DNA from: Phymatolithon calcareum
Taxonomy: Eukaryota > Rhodophyta > Florideophyceae > Hapalidiales
Assembly (NCBI GenBank): GCA_977006965.1
Contig: OZ345363.1
Location: 992,001-1,056,000 of the forward strand
Direction: 5' to 3'
DNA length: 64,000 nt
Part shown: piece after piece, positions 11,416-23,609 of the stretch
Numbering within the stretch: the stretch's first letter is position 1
Layout: the number at the start of each line of letters is the position of its first letter
The notes under the pieces: generated by a model
What the model was told of the DNA's origin: nothing
Databases searched by the model: none
What the model saw: only the letters and a program-made list of their open reading frames with translations
Translations under genes and position numbers: made by a program

Positions 11416-14254
11416 TCAAGCCGGAAAGCAACTGTTTATCCTCTCCGAGACCTTAAATCGCCCGAAGAATTTTGGGAGAGGCTTCGTTGCTTGCCGAGGT
11501 AATTCTCTTTCGAGATGTTTAGTAGAGAGAAGTACTAAGTATCCAACCTTGATGGTGCATGACGTCCGCTTTCGATTGGCGTAGCTTGCCGTATACTCAT
11601 TAAATTTGGCCATGTTTTCCTGAGCACACGCGGTGGATTCTTGAATTGCACGAATGAAGTCCAATGCAGGTTTTCTGGGTGCTGTTATAACTTCAACTGG
11701 CACTCTCTTAGGCTCAGTTCCATAGTCTAGATAGAATGGGGAAAAGAACGGTGCCGAATTAATTGCGGAATTGTATGCGACTTCGATGTCATAAGATTCT
11801 TATCCTAATTGTCTTGTCTTGTGTTAAGATCGTATCATATCTTTCTTTCTCTCCGTTTGGCCATCAGTCTGTCGGTGGTATGCATATGAAGGCGAAAGTC
11901 TCACTCCTGGAAGAGTGAACAAAGATGTCCAGAATTTACTGATGAAGATACAATCTCCGTCGGTGATTACTTGTTTCGGTAGTCCGTGGTGACGATAAAT
12001 GGTTTCATGAAATATATTCTCAACACCGTCTGCCCTAACGTTTTTACTTGTAGGACATATGCGAATCGTCTTAGTTAGGCGATACACAAGGACCAATATC
12101 GCTGCATGATTCTTAGTTGTCTTAGGAAGGGATGTAGTAAAGTCCATAGTGATACTAGACCAGTTCTCAGTGGGAGGTGTCAGAGGTTGAAGCTCTCCTA
12201 GGTGCAATTTTGTGGACGCGTTGTCTCTTGACATATGTCGCACGTTTTGACTAATTGTTCTACATTTTGTACCATTTGCAGCTTGGTAATTCTTCCGAGT
12301 TCTCTGTAGTGTTTTCTTCAGACCTAGGTGACCAGAAGACCACGTTTCGTGGTTGTCAAATATGACTTTGGTTCGAATAGTTCCTTGAGGAATGGAAACT
12401 TTTCTATACTTATAAAGGATCTGGACTAGATTTCGTAGGGTTCTTTGGGGTCTTGGAATATGTTTTTAAATCTCGGGTTTTCAAAGTATTGTTCCTTAAC
12501 GTATTCACGGTCTGTTTGTTTCATGTGAAATGTATAAATAGCATTTTTGTTTTCTGTAGTTGACGTATATCTCTAGATTTCCGCTATAAGGCGTCAGCGA
12601 CAATTTTTTCTCTTCGTCTGACATATTCCATGATGAAATCGAACTCAAAGACTCTTTAAAGCCACCTGACATGTCGTTTAGAGAGGAGTTCTTGCAATGC
12701 AAGATTTTTTAACGGATGCTCATGGTTTTCACAGTAGACCTTTTTCCGTGCAGATAAACCCTCCAACGCGAAGCGCTTCTACAATATATAATAGTTCGCG
12801 TTCGTGAACTCGGTAGTTTTGTTCTGCGGGGTTGAGAGTTCGGGAGAAAAAGGCAACTGCATTGAAGTTCTCTCCATTCTTTTGCTCTAGGACGGATTCC
12901 AGGGCGAATTCAGATGCGTCTGTAGTAACGACGGTTTCGAGATTCGGGTCGAAGGGTTTAAGAACGGGGAAGCTATCAATTAGTTTTTTGTTTTTCAAAA
13001 GACTCTTGTTCTTTTCTTCCCCTTTTGAATTCAGTATTGTCTTTTAAATATGTAAGAGGCTTCAAAATCGCGTCAGAGTCCTTTATAAATCTTCGGTAAT
13101 AACTGACTAAGCCCAAGAATGATTTAAAGTCCTTTCTGTCTCGCCGAATAGGTCAAGTGACCAAAGCCTCTAATGTTTTTGTCCATTTCGAGACCCTTGT
13201 CGGTCAGGAAATGTCCCCGGTGTTCGATCCTTTCAACGACGAATTCACGTATGGAAAGCTTTCCGTAGAGCTTTTTCTTGCGCAATATTTCCGTGGCCGT
13301 CCTCAAGTGATCAATATATTCTGGTAATGTCTTGCTGTAAATGCGTATATCGCCCAGACATACATTAATAAACTGATCCAGGTGCGGCTAGAATATATTG
13401 CTCATGAGAGAAATAAATCAAGTGGGAGCATTCGTCAAGACGAATGCAAGAACCATGAATTCGAAGAGCCCATATCTCGTTCGAAAGGCTGCTTTTGGGA
13501 TTGATTTCTCCTCTATTCGGATTTGGAGATATCCGGACCTGAGATCGATCTTCGAGAAATACTTTGCGCCAGAAACTCGAGCGAATACATATCGTCAGTA
13601 TGGGGTACCTGATATTCGCTCTTCACAGTGAGTTTGTTCAGTATGCGATAGCCCTTACACATTCTAATCTCATCGTTCTTTTTACTTACGAATAAAACTG
13701 GAGCACCTTTAGGACTTTTACTGGTTCTAAGTCCGACAATTTTCTTCGGAGTTCTTGTAGATCATTCCCAACAAAACTGTGAAGCCCTTTACATTGCGAT
13801 TCTGCTCCTTCAACAGGTCAATTTTGAGGGATTCGCCTCGAACAGGTGGTAATCCTTTCTTAAGATCGTCTGCAAATACGTTCTTGAATTCTTGTAACAG
13901 CGATTCGACTTCTTTGGTTCTGTTTAGCTGATTTTGTGTTCTCTTCGATGGTCTTATTGCAACGGCGAAAACTTGAGAATTTTTCGTGGATCTTGACATT
14001 GTTTTTGCAGAGATAAGATTAAGTCGTATAGCCTTACGCTCTACGAATTTGACCGTCGAGTTGTTAAACTCAAAAGACTTCTCCTTGTTTCCACACTCAA
14101 TAACAGCACGATGTTTTCTCAACCAGTCCTTACCTAATATTAGTTCATACCGTCGTATCTTTAAAATAGGTAATCGAATAGTTTCCGGGTATCCGGGGAA
14201 CTTGATGTCTCTGTTTTCGCTTATTTTAATTGGAGTCTCAGTCCCATCTGCCAT
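11416..14254 (-). pseudogene. pol: Gypsy pol polyprotein remnants (PR-RT-RH-IN)
   Basis: Minus strand, in order. 14254-13727: a retropepsin-like piece with LILGKDWLRKHRAVIECG and the linker to RT. 13630-13124: RT fragments, including a thumb-like segment. 12998-12729: RNase H start with VVTTDASEFALESVLEQ and FFSRTLNPAEQNY. 12243-11824: integrase core with ITMDFTTSLPK (first Asp) and VITDGDCIFISKFW (second Asp), then YHRQTDGQTER. 11703-11416: the integrase C-terminal region. RNase H before integrase is the Ty3/gypsy order. The pieces lie in several frames with internal stops. Confidence 0.85.
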
Positions 14255-15165
14255 TTCCGCGTTTTCAGAAGACGGATGTTTTTTAGCTTCAATATTTCCG
14301 CAATTCTTGTAGAGAACGCTGTCTGCGTCTCCAGCATCAAAGAGAAATCGACATTTTCTATTGTTGGGTGAACCGAAAATAACCAGAAGAAGGGTCGGTT
14401 TTAATAGTATTGCATGCGAAGTTCGGGTTTCAGGATATTCTTTGTTTTTCTCTTTTTCGAATTTTTCAGAGTTTTCAATGCTTGTCGGAACTGAACTGGC
14501 TACCGGAAAGCTTTTTGGCCTGTCCCGTTCCTTCGAATGTTTTTGGACGGTTCTGAGAAATATGACCTTTCTCCCTGCAACGACCCTCGGTCAGGCACTT
14601 ATCCTTCTCTTCCTTTGTCAGTTTTTTTCAGTTACACATTACCAATATCTATTGGACCTAATCCTCTTTGTGATGCCGTCGAATTCACATTCGGCGTGAT
14701 GTAGTCGTCGGGGTCGGTAATTACAGGCGACGGTTCGGATTCGAAACGACGTTCTTGGACGTTTTGATTGGTCCAAGTGGACGATCCTGGTATCAAAGCC
14801 ACTACACAATCCCATGGGATATAGAAGGGAAAAATAAACAATTAGAAATTTGCCTATATTTTGTGCAACCAAGGATGCGCTGACTTCCCTTCTAGGAGCT
14901 CTAAGCTCGCGGAAGACGGAGCACGGTAGATTGATACAATTGTGATCTAGGTTTGAGTATTAAGATGTAGCCGGTACTACCAAATAAAAGGCATGAGAGA
15001 ACTTATTTGCATTTTAGGATACTTGGTGAAGTAGGGCGACATGTGTGAGGACACGTGTAGTACTGAATGGTGGGATGATCTATGTTAAATGGTCTTCAAA
15101 GATGGTTGTTGGCCTTCGTTCCGTTGCCGACTTCTACGTTGGGTCGGCAATACTCTTTAGGTAGA

Positions 15166-15416
15166 GTTTCTAAACTATTTTTCCAGTTTGGCACTAAAGG
15201 GGTTAAGTTGAAAAGCTACTTTGCAAGCCCGCTTTCTTAGCTAGCATTCAAGTTAGCTTTACAAACTAGCCGTCTTTGATAGACTACTTGTGCAAGCTAG
15301 CGTTAGTAGCTAGCTTGCAAAGTGTAGTTTATCTTAATGGTGTATAGAAATAAATAATTATAAAAGTAGTGTAACAACGTCTATCACATTATCTACTAAG
15401 GGACATTTAGCTTACA
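15166..15416 (-). repeat. Gypsy 5' LTR
   Basis: 251 bp, longer than its partner because of about 36 extra AT-rich bases at 15347-15385. The many differences from the other LTR indicate an old insertion. The stretch 14873-15165 holds no recognisable gene. Confidence 0.8.
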
Positions 15417-15764
15417 TTGACTTACACTTCCAATACAGGCGGTCCTCGGATTAAGGGTGCTCCATGTTAGTGGCTGATTCGGATTAAGGGTCAATTTCAT
15501 CCAAGTATGATATTTCTAGTGTGAACACCAGGAGTTAGTGCAGTGCCCATAAATCTCATAGCTCGGATCATTGGATTGGATGAGTTTTAAAGTTCTCGAT
15601 AAAAAACCAGATAAACATTTCTACCATGTTGAGAAGTTTATAGAAAAATTACGGATACTACGCAAAGAAACTTATTTCTAGTAAATTTTAAAGGATTGTC
15701 CATACATTTGTGCGTATGGTTGAGGAAGCTTATTCGGCTACGTTGTTGTTTCAATGGAATAACG

Positions 15765-16111
15765 TGTCGAGTCATTCGTTGTCATACATGGGCGTGCAGC
15801 CACAAACCCCAGCGGTCTGTGAGCTGCGGAGGTGCGTCCTATCATACACGCTTGATACCTTAAGATAGATTTAGTTGTCCCTCGCTACTTTGCCTGGGAG
15901 AGAATGTTGTAAAGATTGGCACTTGCTAAAAAGTCTAGTCTACAGCACAAGCTCGGCTTGCGCGCATTCTCACCCCGCGCAGAGGCATCGGCCTCTGCAA
16001 ACACTACACCCCCTTTGCCCCCTTTTTTTGGAACGGACCGCGCAGCCACTCCCGCCCTCTGATTGTACAGAGGGCAGCGCCGTGCGAGGCGCAAACGGAC
16101 CTGTGACGACA
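15765..16111 (+). repeat. Copia 5' LTR
   Basis: 347 bp, TG...CA ends, preceded by target duplication TAACG. It should carry the promoter and polyadenylation signals for the element. The bases just after it (from 16112) do not form a primer site I can assign to a tRNA. Confidence 0.95.
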
Positions 16112-16172
16112 ATCCGGATTCGCAGGTCTACTTTGCGCTACCCACCGTTCCCGAAAACCGCAGTACTGCACA

Positions 16173-19100
16173 ATGGCAGACTCTGGAGCACCCGCCGCCG
16201 CTGGTGCTGCACCCGGTCCTCACCGTACGCCCGATGAACCTGCTGTCTTAACCAAGGCACAGGCAGCCCAGCGTTACGGCAAGGTACAGAAGATGGCTGG
16301 GATGATCTCCGAAGAGGACGACTGCTTCCGGAGGTACCTTGGAATTGCGAGGGAAATCCTCCTTGCCTTCTCAATCCCGAACAGCCAAGCAACGACACCA
16401 GCCACGATGCCGGACTCTATGGAAGTCTGTGAACTGATGTCCGACTTGCTCCCAGCTGCATCTCATGCCTTTACCGAGGACTACTTCGGTCGCCCGATGT
16501 ATCCGATCAAGGTGCTGTCTGCTGTCGCCGAGCTCTACGGATTTCGTGAAATCGATACTGCTTTTATGGACAACCTTATTCTCTCTGACTACGAGAAGGA
16601 GCATAAGGGAATCCAAAATCAGATTTGGTTCGCCTACATGTTAGGCATATGTCCGGAGAAGGCGCGCGATGTCATCAACAAGTTCAAAGACGCTCGCTCC
16701 TTCTCCCCACGCGGGACTCGCTCGGCTGCAACGCAAGGAGCAGCATCACAACGGGATCCCGGGTCATCTGGAGCCGCTTCAAGGAGCACAGCACCCCGTC
16801 GTCCTCCGGCTATGGAGACTACCCCTGTAGCTCCGCCGGTCGCTCAAGTCGCTTCCACCGAACAGATCCCAAGCTTTCAGCCTGTCCCGATGCAGAGCCT
16901 GGGTCGGACCTTCGAAAGCGCAGCATCACCGACGACTCCACCCCAACAGATGATACCGATGCACAGAGAGCGTCAAGGCTCTACGTCGGCAGCTCAGGAG
17001 GATACGCGCAAGGCCAACTACATTGGCCAGTCCTTCGCTTCCTCGAAGTTCACTGGAGACCTCTCTTCCTCCATCGAGCACCATCTCAGGGACTACGAGA
17101 CATGCGCTCGTCAGCACCGTCTCACTCCGAACCAGACCGCAGAGTACTTCGTCAACTCCTTGGATGGTTCTGCCCGGACTTTCCTGCTCAGCCACTTCGT
17201 GAGTGGTATGTCGTACACCCAGGTGGCTGGCATGATGCGCAAGGAGTACGACAGCGACTCTCGTCAGCTTCAGGTCCAATCCAGACTTGAAGGGCTGAAG
17301 CTGGACTCTTTCATGGTGGAGCACTCCATCTCTACTGAGTCTGCTGGTCTTAATAAGATGGTCGACCTGATTGAACGTCTCACTCCGCAGTGTCCCGTCG
17401 GATTTCGCTCCGATGAGAACAAGACGCGATACTTGCGCAGCGCTGTCATCAACCACGAGTGGGCTATTGCTCCTATCCGGAAAATTGTAACTCATCGTTA
17501 CAAGTTTCACGGATTTGTCACCGCGCTGCACGAAAGCCTTCAACTCTCGGAAGAGTTGAAGTCTAGAAGCACATCCTGCGCTACGCGTGTAGCGGAGACT
17601 CCCGCTGATGATGACGCGTCTGAAGCTTTCTTCCAGCGCTACGGTCGACATCCTCGCAACGTAAGCAAACATGCCCCCCGATTCACTCCCAGGGCTCCGG
17701 CAAAGCAGCGCTTCCGTCGTCGCAATGAGCGCAACTCCGTTGAGTTCGAAGACGCCCGCCGCAGGAACGAATGTTTCAAGTGTGGTTCGTCGGATTGGAC
17801 CCCTGGCCACGTATGCGCCGCAGGCGCCGTCCGCAGCTACGTGCGCAATCGAGTCCGTCAAGGGCACTCTCAAATTCACATCGTTCGTGACTTGCTCCTC
17901 GACATTGAGGAGGACGCCCACGTCGCAGCCGCAGAGGACTGTCCCGCGTCGGAGGGAGAACCATCCCCAACTGCCACGAACTTTGCTGAGGACAGTCTAC
18001 TGCAGCTCGATAATGCGCTGGCAGCTGCGGATCTCAATGACGCCGACGATGAGACCCCTACCGACGTGATGGATGCTTACATCGCCAAGAGCTCGATTGA
18101 GACCGCCATGAACACGAAGGGTTTTTTATTAAGGCGGTGTGGGTCTTCAGAAGCCCCGCATCGCCGACCAACCCATCCTTGTGGGCGCCACTCTCCGCGA
18201 CCGACTCGGAAGCCTCCTTGGCAGAACGTCGACTTCCCTGGAATTTTTGCGGCAGAGCTACGAAAGGAGTACAGCCGGAAGCGCCCTCTTAGATTCTGCA
18301 TTGACATCGGTGCCCCGAAATCCGTCTGTGGGAAACGGGAGATGCACCGAATATTGACAGAGCTGGGAATACGCAAATACCATTTGAGAAGGAGCCCAAG
18401 TCGTTTCCGGTTCGACGATGAGACCTTTTCATCGATGGGCATAATCCAATTGCCGCTCGCAACTCCATCTGGAATCGCGGACATCCTTGTCGACTTCGAC
18501 ATCGTCCAAGCGGATGTGCCTGCCTTACTCGGGATGGACGTGCTCGACCGTGAAGGCCTCGTTGCAGACACAATGTTCAACCGCCTTGCGCGACGTTCGT
18601 CTGTTGAGCTTGGTTCTGGGAAGATCGGCTACATCGACGAGTGGTCTATCTCATTGACTCGCTCCCCGAGCGGCCATGTCTACACATCGATCCAGAAACC
18701 GACCTCAAGCTACTTCACCCGTGCGCAACTGCAGAAACTACACAAGCAGTTCTTCCACCCCTCGGCGAGAAAGCTCTACAACCTGATCCTCAAAGCGCGA
18801 CCGGAGCAAGCTACATCCGATACGCTCAAGATCTTGGAAGAGATCTCGCGACGATGCGATCCCTGTCAACGCATCCGTCCAGCTCCTGTTCGCTTCCGTG
18901 TTTCACTTGGCACCGAGAACGCGCGCTTCAACGAACGCATCCTCATGGACATCATGTACATTGAGACGATGCCCGTGCTACATATCGTTGATGAAGCCAC
19001 GCGGTTCTCAGCAGCTCGTTTCCTTCCGAGCGTGAGCACTAGCGCGATCTGGGATGCGCTGCTGAGGTGCTGGGCAACGGTATACACTGGCCTCCCGAAT

Positions 19101-21340
19101 CGCATCCTTGTCGACCAGGGAAGCCAGTTCGGCAGGAGCGAGCCCTTCATCTCGCTTGCGAGGCGCTCGAACGTCGAGCCCGAAATTCCGGGACCGAGGC
19201 GCATGCTAGCCTCGGCATCGGCGAGCGCTACCACGAACCGCTCCGATCGACGTTCCGGAAGATGCGCGTCGACTACCCACGTGCGGTCAAGGACCTCCTC
19301 CTCCAGCTTTCGATCAAGGCGATGAACGACACCCTCGGCCCGGAAGGCCTCGTTCCATCGTCTCTGGTTTTCGGAGAGTACCCGAAGGTGTACACACCGT
19401 CCGAAACACCGCAGAAGAGGCCAACTGCGGACGAACGCGCAGTAATGCTGCACTCTGCTCGAGCAGAAATGCAGCGGCATATGGCGAAATCCCGCATCGC
19501 TCGCGCTCTTAAGCATTCTGTTCCGCGAGCGAGTGATACTTCTTACGAGCCTGGCGACAAGGTTCTTGTGTGGCGCGAGAAGATCGTTAGCAACCGCATC
19601 GGTGAATGGGTCGGTCCATTCACGGTTCTCGGCATGAACGCGGACAAGAAGATCGTCTACGTACAGGACGTCGACGTCGGAAACGCCCGACCTTTTAACG
19701 TCGCGCAAGTGAAGCGATACTACCCACCGGTGGACATCGCTCACTCCTTGTTCCAAGACATCGGCAAGGGCCTTTCCGAGTTCTCCTCGGAGGAAGAACT
19801 GGGTTGAGACATCCGCCTGACCGAAGTCATTGACCCGTCTGACCATCGCGCCTCCACGATGGAGATGAACGAAGCAAAGCGCGCCGAGATCCGCGGCCTC
19901 TTGGAGAGAGGAACGTTCAAAGTCATCCTTAAGGAGGACGTTCCAGCCGATGCTAATGTCCTCCCCGGCCGATTTGTCCTCGCTATAAAGTCAAGCGAGG
20001 ACGGGAAGGTCAAGTTCAAGGCACGCTACGTCATCGGCGGACACCGAGACCGCATGAAGGAGATGATGGTGCACGACGCGTCGAAACTCCAGCCGCAGTC
20101 CATTCGGCTACTTCTCGCTCTCGCTGAGGCGCACTCGTTCGAGATCTGGACCGCCGACGTTCGCCAAGCCTACCTGCAATCCTCTGAGCCGCTATCCAGG
20201 GATCTTTACGTCACTCGACCCGTCCCTGAGTTCGAGCTTCGCCCAGACCAGTGCTTAAAGCTCTTGAAGCCTCTCTACGGGCTTTGCGACTCAGGAGACC
20301 TCTGGTACCGCACCCTGGACACCCATCATCGCGACGACCTGGGCATGGTCCCCTTCAGATCCGACCCCGCGCTCTACAAGAAGGTCGATGATGGAGACCT
20401 CGTCGGTCTAAGTGGCGGCTACGTCGACGATCTACTTCGCGCGGGGTCAGAAGACTTCAAGGCCCTGGCTCGGGAGACTAACCGGAAGTTCGAGATGGGT
20501 GACGATGAGACTCTGCCGTGCACCTTCAGCGGATTTCATCTAGAACGTGATGGAGATGGCGTCCTGCAGCAGAACCAGAACTTCTACCTGCAGAAGCTGG
20601 AAAGGCTACCGACGGACTCCTCCTTCACCCAGTTCCGATCGATGCGGATGCGACTCGCATGGCTCGCCAACACTCGCCCGGACTGTCAGTTCGAAATATC
20701 GCAGCTGGCACAGGTCACCGAAGACCGCTTCTCCAAGGAACCAGCAGCGTTCATCCGCAGGCTCAAAAAGGCCATGAAGTACGCAGTGGACTCCCGCTTC
20801 TCGCTCAAGATACCCCGATTGGACAAGAACTCCTTTCGCGTTGTGGGATTCGCGGACGCTTCCTTCGCGAACAACCACGACCTGTCTACCCAGCTCGGTC
20901 ACATCTGCTTTCTCGTGGATAAGCACGGAAACTCGGTCCCGATGGACTTTAAGTCCTACAAGTCCAAGCGCGTTGTACGCTCAGCCAGGGGCGATGAAGT
21001 AATCGCGTTCAGCGATTGATTCGATCGAGCATCCACGCTTGCGGCCGAGATTGGCGCGGTGTACAATCGCAAGGTCCCCGTGCAGCTGCTGACGGCCTCT
21101 AAGAGCCTCTTTGATGTCATTTCTAAGGGCTCACGCACGTCCGAAAAGCGAATGATGCTAGACATTGCAGCAACCCGTGAGGGCTTCCGCGAGAACGTCA
21201 TCTCGGATATCGGTTTCGTCCGCAGCTCGTACAACCTGGCCGATGGACTGACAAAGTCCATGTCACAAGCAGCCCTTCAGTCCGTAGTCTCTACTGGATA
21301 TCTCCGCGTCGAGCCTGAGCAGTGGATTATCCGCCATTAA
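16173..21340 (+). pseudogene. gag-pol: Copia gag-pol polyprotein, frameshifted with two TGA stops
   Basis: Starts at ATG 16173. Gag is followed by a zinc-knuckle-like CFKCGSSDWTPGHVC (about 17767-17815), then an aspartic protease (FCIDIGAPKSVCG and VPALLGMDVL). Integrase follows: a zinc region with H...H and CDPCQ, then catalytic Asp in LMDIMYIE, Asp in ILVDQGSQFG, and Glu in GTEAHASLG. RT carries EIWTADVRQAYLQS and GGYVDDLLRAGS. RNase H has FADASFANNHDLS and ends NLADGLTKSM. The frame shifts by one base near 19180, between the second Asp and the Glu of integrase. In-frame TGA codons sit at 19805-19807 (before RT) and 21017-21019 (in RNase H). Outside these breaks the frame is clean, so the damage is recent. 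Confidence 0.93.
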
Positions 21341-21415
21341 TCGCTGCCTTCACTACCTTTCCCTTTAAGCAAGCCAATTTCATGTTTTATCGTCTCTATT
21401 GTTCTCCCTACTGTT

Positions 21416-23143
21416 CTATGCTCTCACCTCCCTCACCTCTTTCACCCTAAGTTTCGTTGCACTCGCACCGCCGCACTTGGCCAAGTTCTCTGCGGTGAGA
21501 ACTACGGCCCTAGATTCCTCCGAATCGATTATGACGCCCTGATTAGCGTCAACAACAAACGCGTGATCCACCATGTCGTCCTGCCGCACGCGCACGATGA
21601 ATACGCCCGAAGAGCGAGAAGCCATCGCCGTAAATGCCGCCCACCTATCAGGAAGCTGAACTGCCTCCTGAATTGCCCGGTTCCGCGCGATTGTGCAGCG
21701 CCGACCGGAGAATTTCACCCGGTCGACGAGGCCTCCGAGCGGACGGAGGCTCATAAAAAGGCTGTCATCGTCCTCTCTCAAGGCGTCGCGCACCACTGCC
21801 GCGAACAGTGGCCCTGCCGCGGCACAGACGGCGTTTAAAAGAGCAGCACGGACGCAGCCGAACGAAGCTGCACCAGCATACGGCTGATGGCTCACGTCCC
21901 GCAGCGCGCCCGCTGGCCAACTGACTTGTTCGCGGGCCCCGACGCCCGCGACAATGACGGCCACACCAGGCCGGCGCTGCAAAAACGCGAAGACATGCCC
22001 AAACACAACTGCACCGCGAGACATTCTTGCGTCCTGGCGAAGGCCACGAGACGCTGGAATAATGCAGCATGGCGTGTCGGCGCCAGCAAGCGCCGCCCGC
22101 GACCCAGGCACGGCATAAGTCGGAAGCCGCATTGCGCCAGCGCGAGAGCTGGCGAAGATCTCCTCATCCCACTGGACGGGATGAAAGCCCTCGTGCCCAC
22201 TACGTGCCTGTGCAGCGGCGTGGACCACCCCGGAGGCAATGGCAAGGCCATTGCCATCGACGGAGTTATCCCCGAGCGCGACAACCTCGATGAACCACCT
22301 CCCATGTTCATCGCAGGAGCCGCGCTCGACGTCTGCGGTAGCGCACAACGGGGAGTTTCCAGGAAACTGCAACCCGCCACGCACTCCGCCAACGACCGCC
22401 ACTCGGGCTTCGCGCTCTGCGGCATCCCCGGGCACTGGGCTTAACGGAGCCACCGTCGGCGCCATCGTGCAAAGCGCCGCGCCCGGAACCGCAGGACGAG
22501 CCGCGCGCGCAGCCGCCGCTCCACCGGCTGCCATTGCCCTTCGATCGGCACCCGGCGCGGCAGGCCCGGTATTTCGGTGAGCGTTGCCCCGGGCCCGCAC
22601 GCGCAAGGCTGCCGCACCGCCCGCTGAAGCCTCGTTCCCATCTCCGCCGCGCGCCACAGGCCCGGTATTTGCGTGCTCATCGCCCGGGGCCCGCGCGCGC
22701 AGCGGCCGCACCGCCAGCACATGTGGTCGCGACATCCGCGCCGCGCCCGGCCACGCCGGCATTGACGCTGAGTTCCTCCCCGGCGCACCACGGGCGCCGG
22801 GGTAATTTGTCATCGCGGTGCATAGGCGCGCGCTTGTGCGCGCGCCTCCTCCGCCGCCCCCGACGGGCGACGGAGCCCTCAGAAATGCTGTCGCGCGGCG
22901 CCCGCCCGGCGCGCACGTTGTCCCCCTGGCGCGCGCGCCCGGCTGCCGACGCCCAGAACTCGGCACATTCGTACCCGGGCGTCGGCGCCGTTTTGGGCAG
23001 AAGGGCGTACGCGCTCCGCCGCCATGCCCCTGGCTTCGCAGCACCGCCCCGAACGCGCGCCATGGTGCGCTTCGGCGAGGGTGGCGGCGATCGCGATCGC
23101 AGGCACAAGGGGGCATTTTGTCCCGCGTGCACTGCGCGGGCAT
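21416..23143 (-). CDS. Antisense ORF of the copia element, putative cysteine-peptidase-like C-terminal domain
   Basis: An uninterrupted 575-codon ORF on the strand opposite to gag-pol, starting at ATG 23143 and filling most of the space between pol and the 3' LTR. Residues 1 to about 240 are low-complexity, rich in Arg, Gly, Ala and Pro, with a tandem 32-residue repeat (96 bp, about 22563 and 22659). The C-terminal 150 residues look globular: Cys430 in SFGCVRAALLNAV, then GVFIVRVR, His527 in MVDHAFVVDANQG, and Asp532 and Asp540. Order and spacing resemble papain-fold cysteine peptidases (seen); that it is one is inference. The region is visibly GC-richer than pol, and GC-rich DNA opens frames by chance, which lowers confidence. 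A secretion or membrane signal is not evident. Confidence 0.6.
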   Translation of the reverse strand: MPAQCTRDKMPPCACDRDRRHPRRSAPWRAFGAVLRSQGHGGGARTPFCPKRRRRPGTNVPSSGRRQPGARARGTTCAPGGRRATAFLRAPSPVGGGGGGARTSARLCTAMTNYPGARGAPGRNSASMPAWPGAARMSRPHVLAVRPLRARAPGDEHANTGPVARGGDGNEASAGGAAALRVRARGNAHRNTGPAAPGADRRAMAAGGAAAARAARPAVPGAALCTMAPTVAPLSPVPGDAAEREARVAVVGGVRGGLQFPGNSPLCATADVERGSCDEHGRWFIEVVALGDNSVDGNGLAIASGVVHAAAQARSGHEGFHPVQWDEEIFASSRAGAMRLPTYAVPGSRAALAGADTPCCIIPASRGLRQDARMSRGAVVFGHVFAFLQRRPGVAVIVAGVGAREQVSWPAGALRDVSHQPYAGAASFGCVRAALLNAVCAAAGPLFAAVVRDALREDDDSLFMSLRPLGGLVDRVKFSGRRCTIARNRAIQEAVQLPDRWAAFTAMASRSSGVFIVRVRQDDMVDHAFVVDANQGVIIDSEESRAVVLTAENLAKCGGASATKLRVKEVREVRA

Positions 23144-23253
23144 ATTCCCGTTGGGCTCTTCCCGCTTTTTTTAGATCCCTTTGTTTCATTGCTTTTAATT
23201 CTCTGATAGGTATGATACGGCATGCAGCCACTGTTAGCACCTCCAGCGCCCAT

Positions 23254-23262
23254 GGGAGGGAG
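23254..23262 (+). other. Copia polypurine tract
   Basis: GGGAGGGAG lies directly before the 3' LTR start, the expected position of the plus-strand primer for reverse transcription. Confidence 0.8.
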
Positions 23263-23609
23263 TGTCGAGTCATTCGTTGTCATACATGGGCGTGCAGCCA
23301 CAAACCACAGCGGTCTGTGAGCTGCGGAGGTGCGTCCTATCATACACGCTTGATACCTTAAGATAGATTTAGTTGTCCCTCGCTACTTTGCCTGGGAGAG
23401 AATGTTGTAAAGATTGGCACTTGCTAAAAAGTCTAGTCTACAGCACAAGCTCGGCTTGCGCGCATTCTCACCCCGCGCAGAGGCATCGGCCTCTGCAAAC
23501 ACTACACCCCCTTTCCCCCCTTTTTTTGGAACGGACCGCGCAGCCACTCCCGCCCTCTGATTGTACAGAGGGCAGCGCCGTGCGAGGCGCAAACGGGCCT
23601 GTAACGACA
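23263..23609 (+). repeat. Copia 3' LTR
   Basis: 347 bp, followed by TAACG. It differs from the 5' LTR at one base in the CAAACC(C/A)CAGCG segment, one in the CCCTTT(G/C)CCC tract, and two near the end (ACGG(A/G)CCTGT(G/A)ACG). Confidence 0.95.

Larger units (their letters stand above)
11067..15416 (-). mobile_element. Decayed Ty3/gypsy LTR retrotransposon
   Basis: Two related repeats (11067-11281 and 15166-15416) enclose minus-strand protease, RT, RNase H and integrase relics in the gypsy order. Read on the minus strand, a purine tract AAAAGGGGGG lies just upstream of the left LTR, where the polypurine tract belongs. I see no clear target duplication, tRNA primer site or gag. Many stops and frame changes show that the copy is dead. 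Confidence 0.85.
15765..23609 (+). mobile_element. Ty1/copia LTR retrotransposon, young, with antisense ORF
   Basis: 7,845 bp bounded by two 347-bp LTRs that start TGTCGAG and end GACGACA. TAACG immediately precedes the left LTR (15760-15764) and follows the right one (23610-23614), a perfect 5-bp target duplication. The LTRs differ at about four positions by eye, so the insertion is recent. Protein order is gag, protease, integrase, RT and RNase H, which is the copia order. Between the end of pol (21340) and the 3' LTR lies about 1.9 kb containing a long antisense ORF. Pol carries one frameshift and two in-frame TGA codons, so this copy is probably non-autonomous. Confidence 0.95.

Noticed and set aside
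11062-15414. GCTTA as target duplication of the gypsy element
   Set aside because: LTR similarity and the polypurine tract place the LTR edge beyond the right GCTTA, so the match is coincidental.
19805-21019. TGA read as a sense codon (recoding) in the copia pol
   Set aside because: Host genes in the window end in TGA, and the copy also has a frameshift, so damage is the simpler reading.
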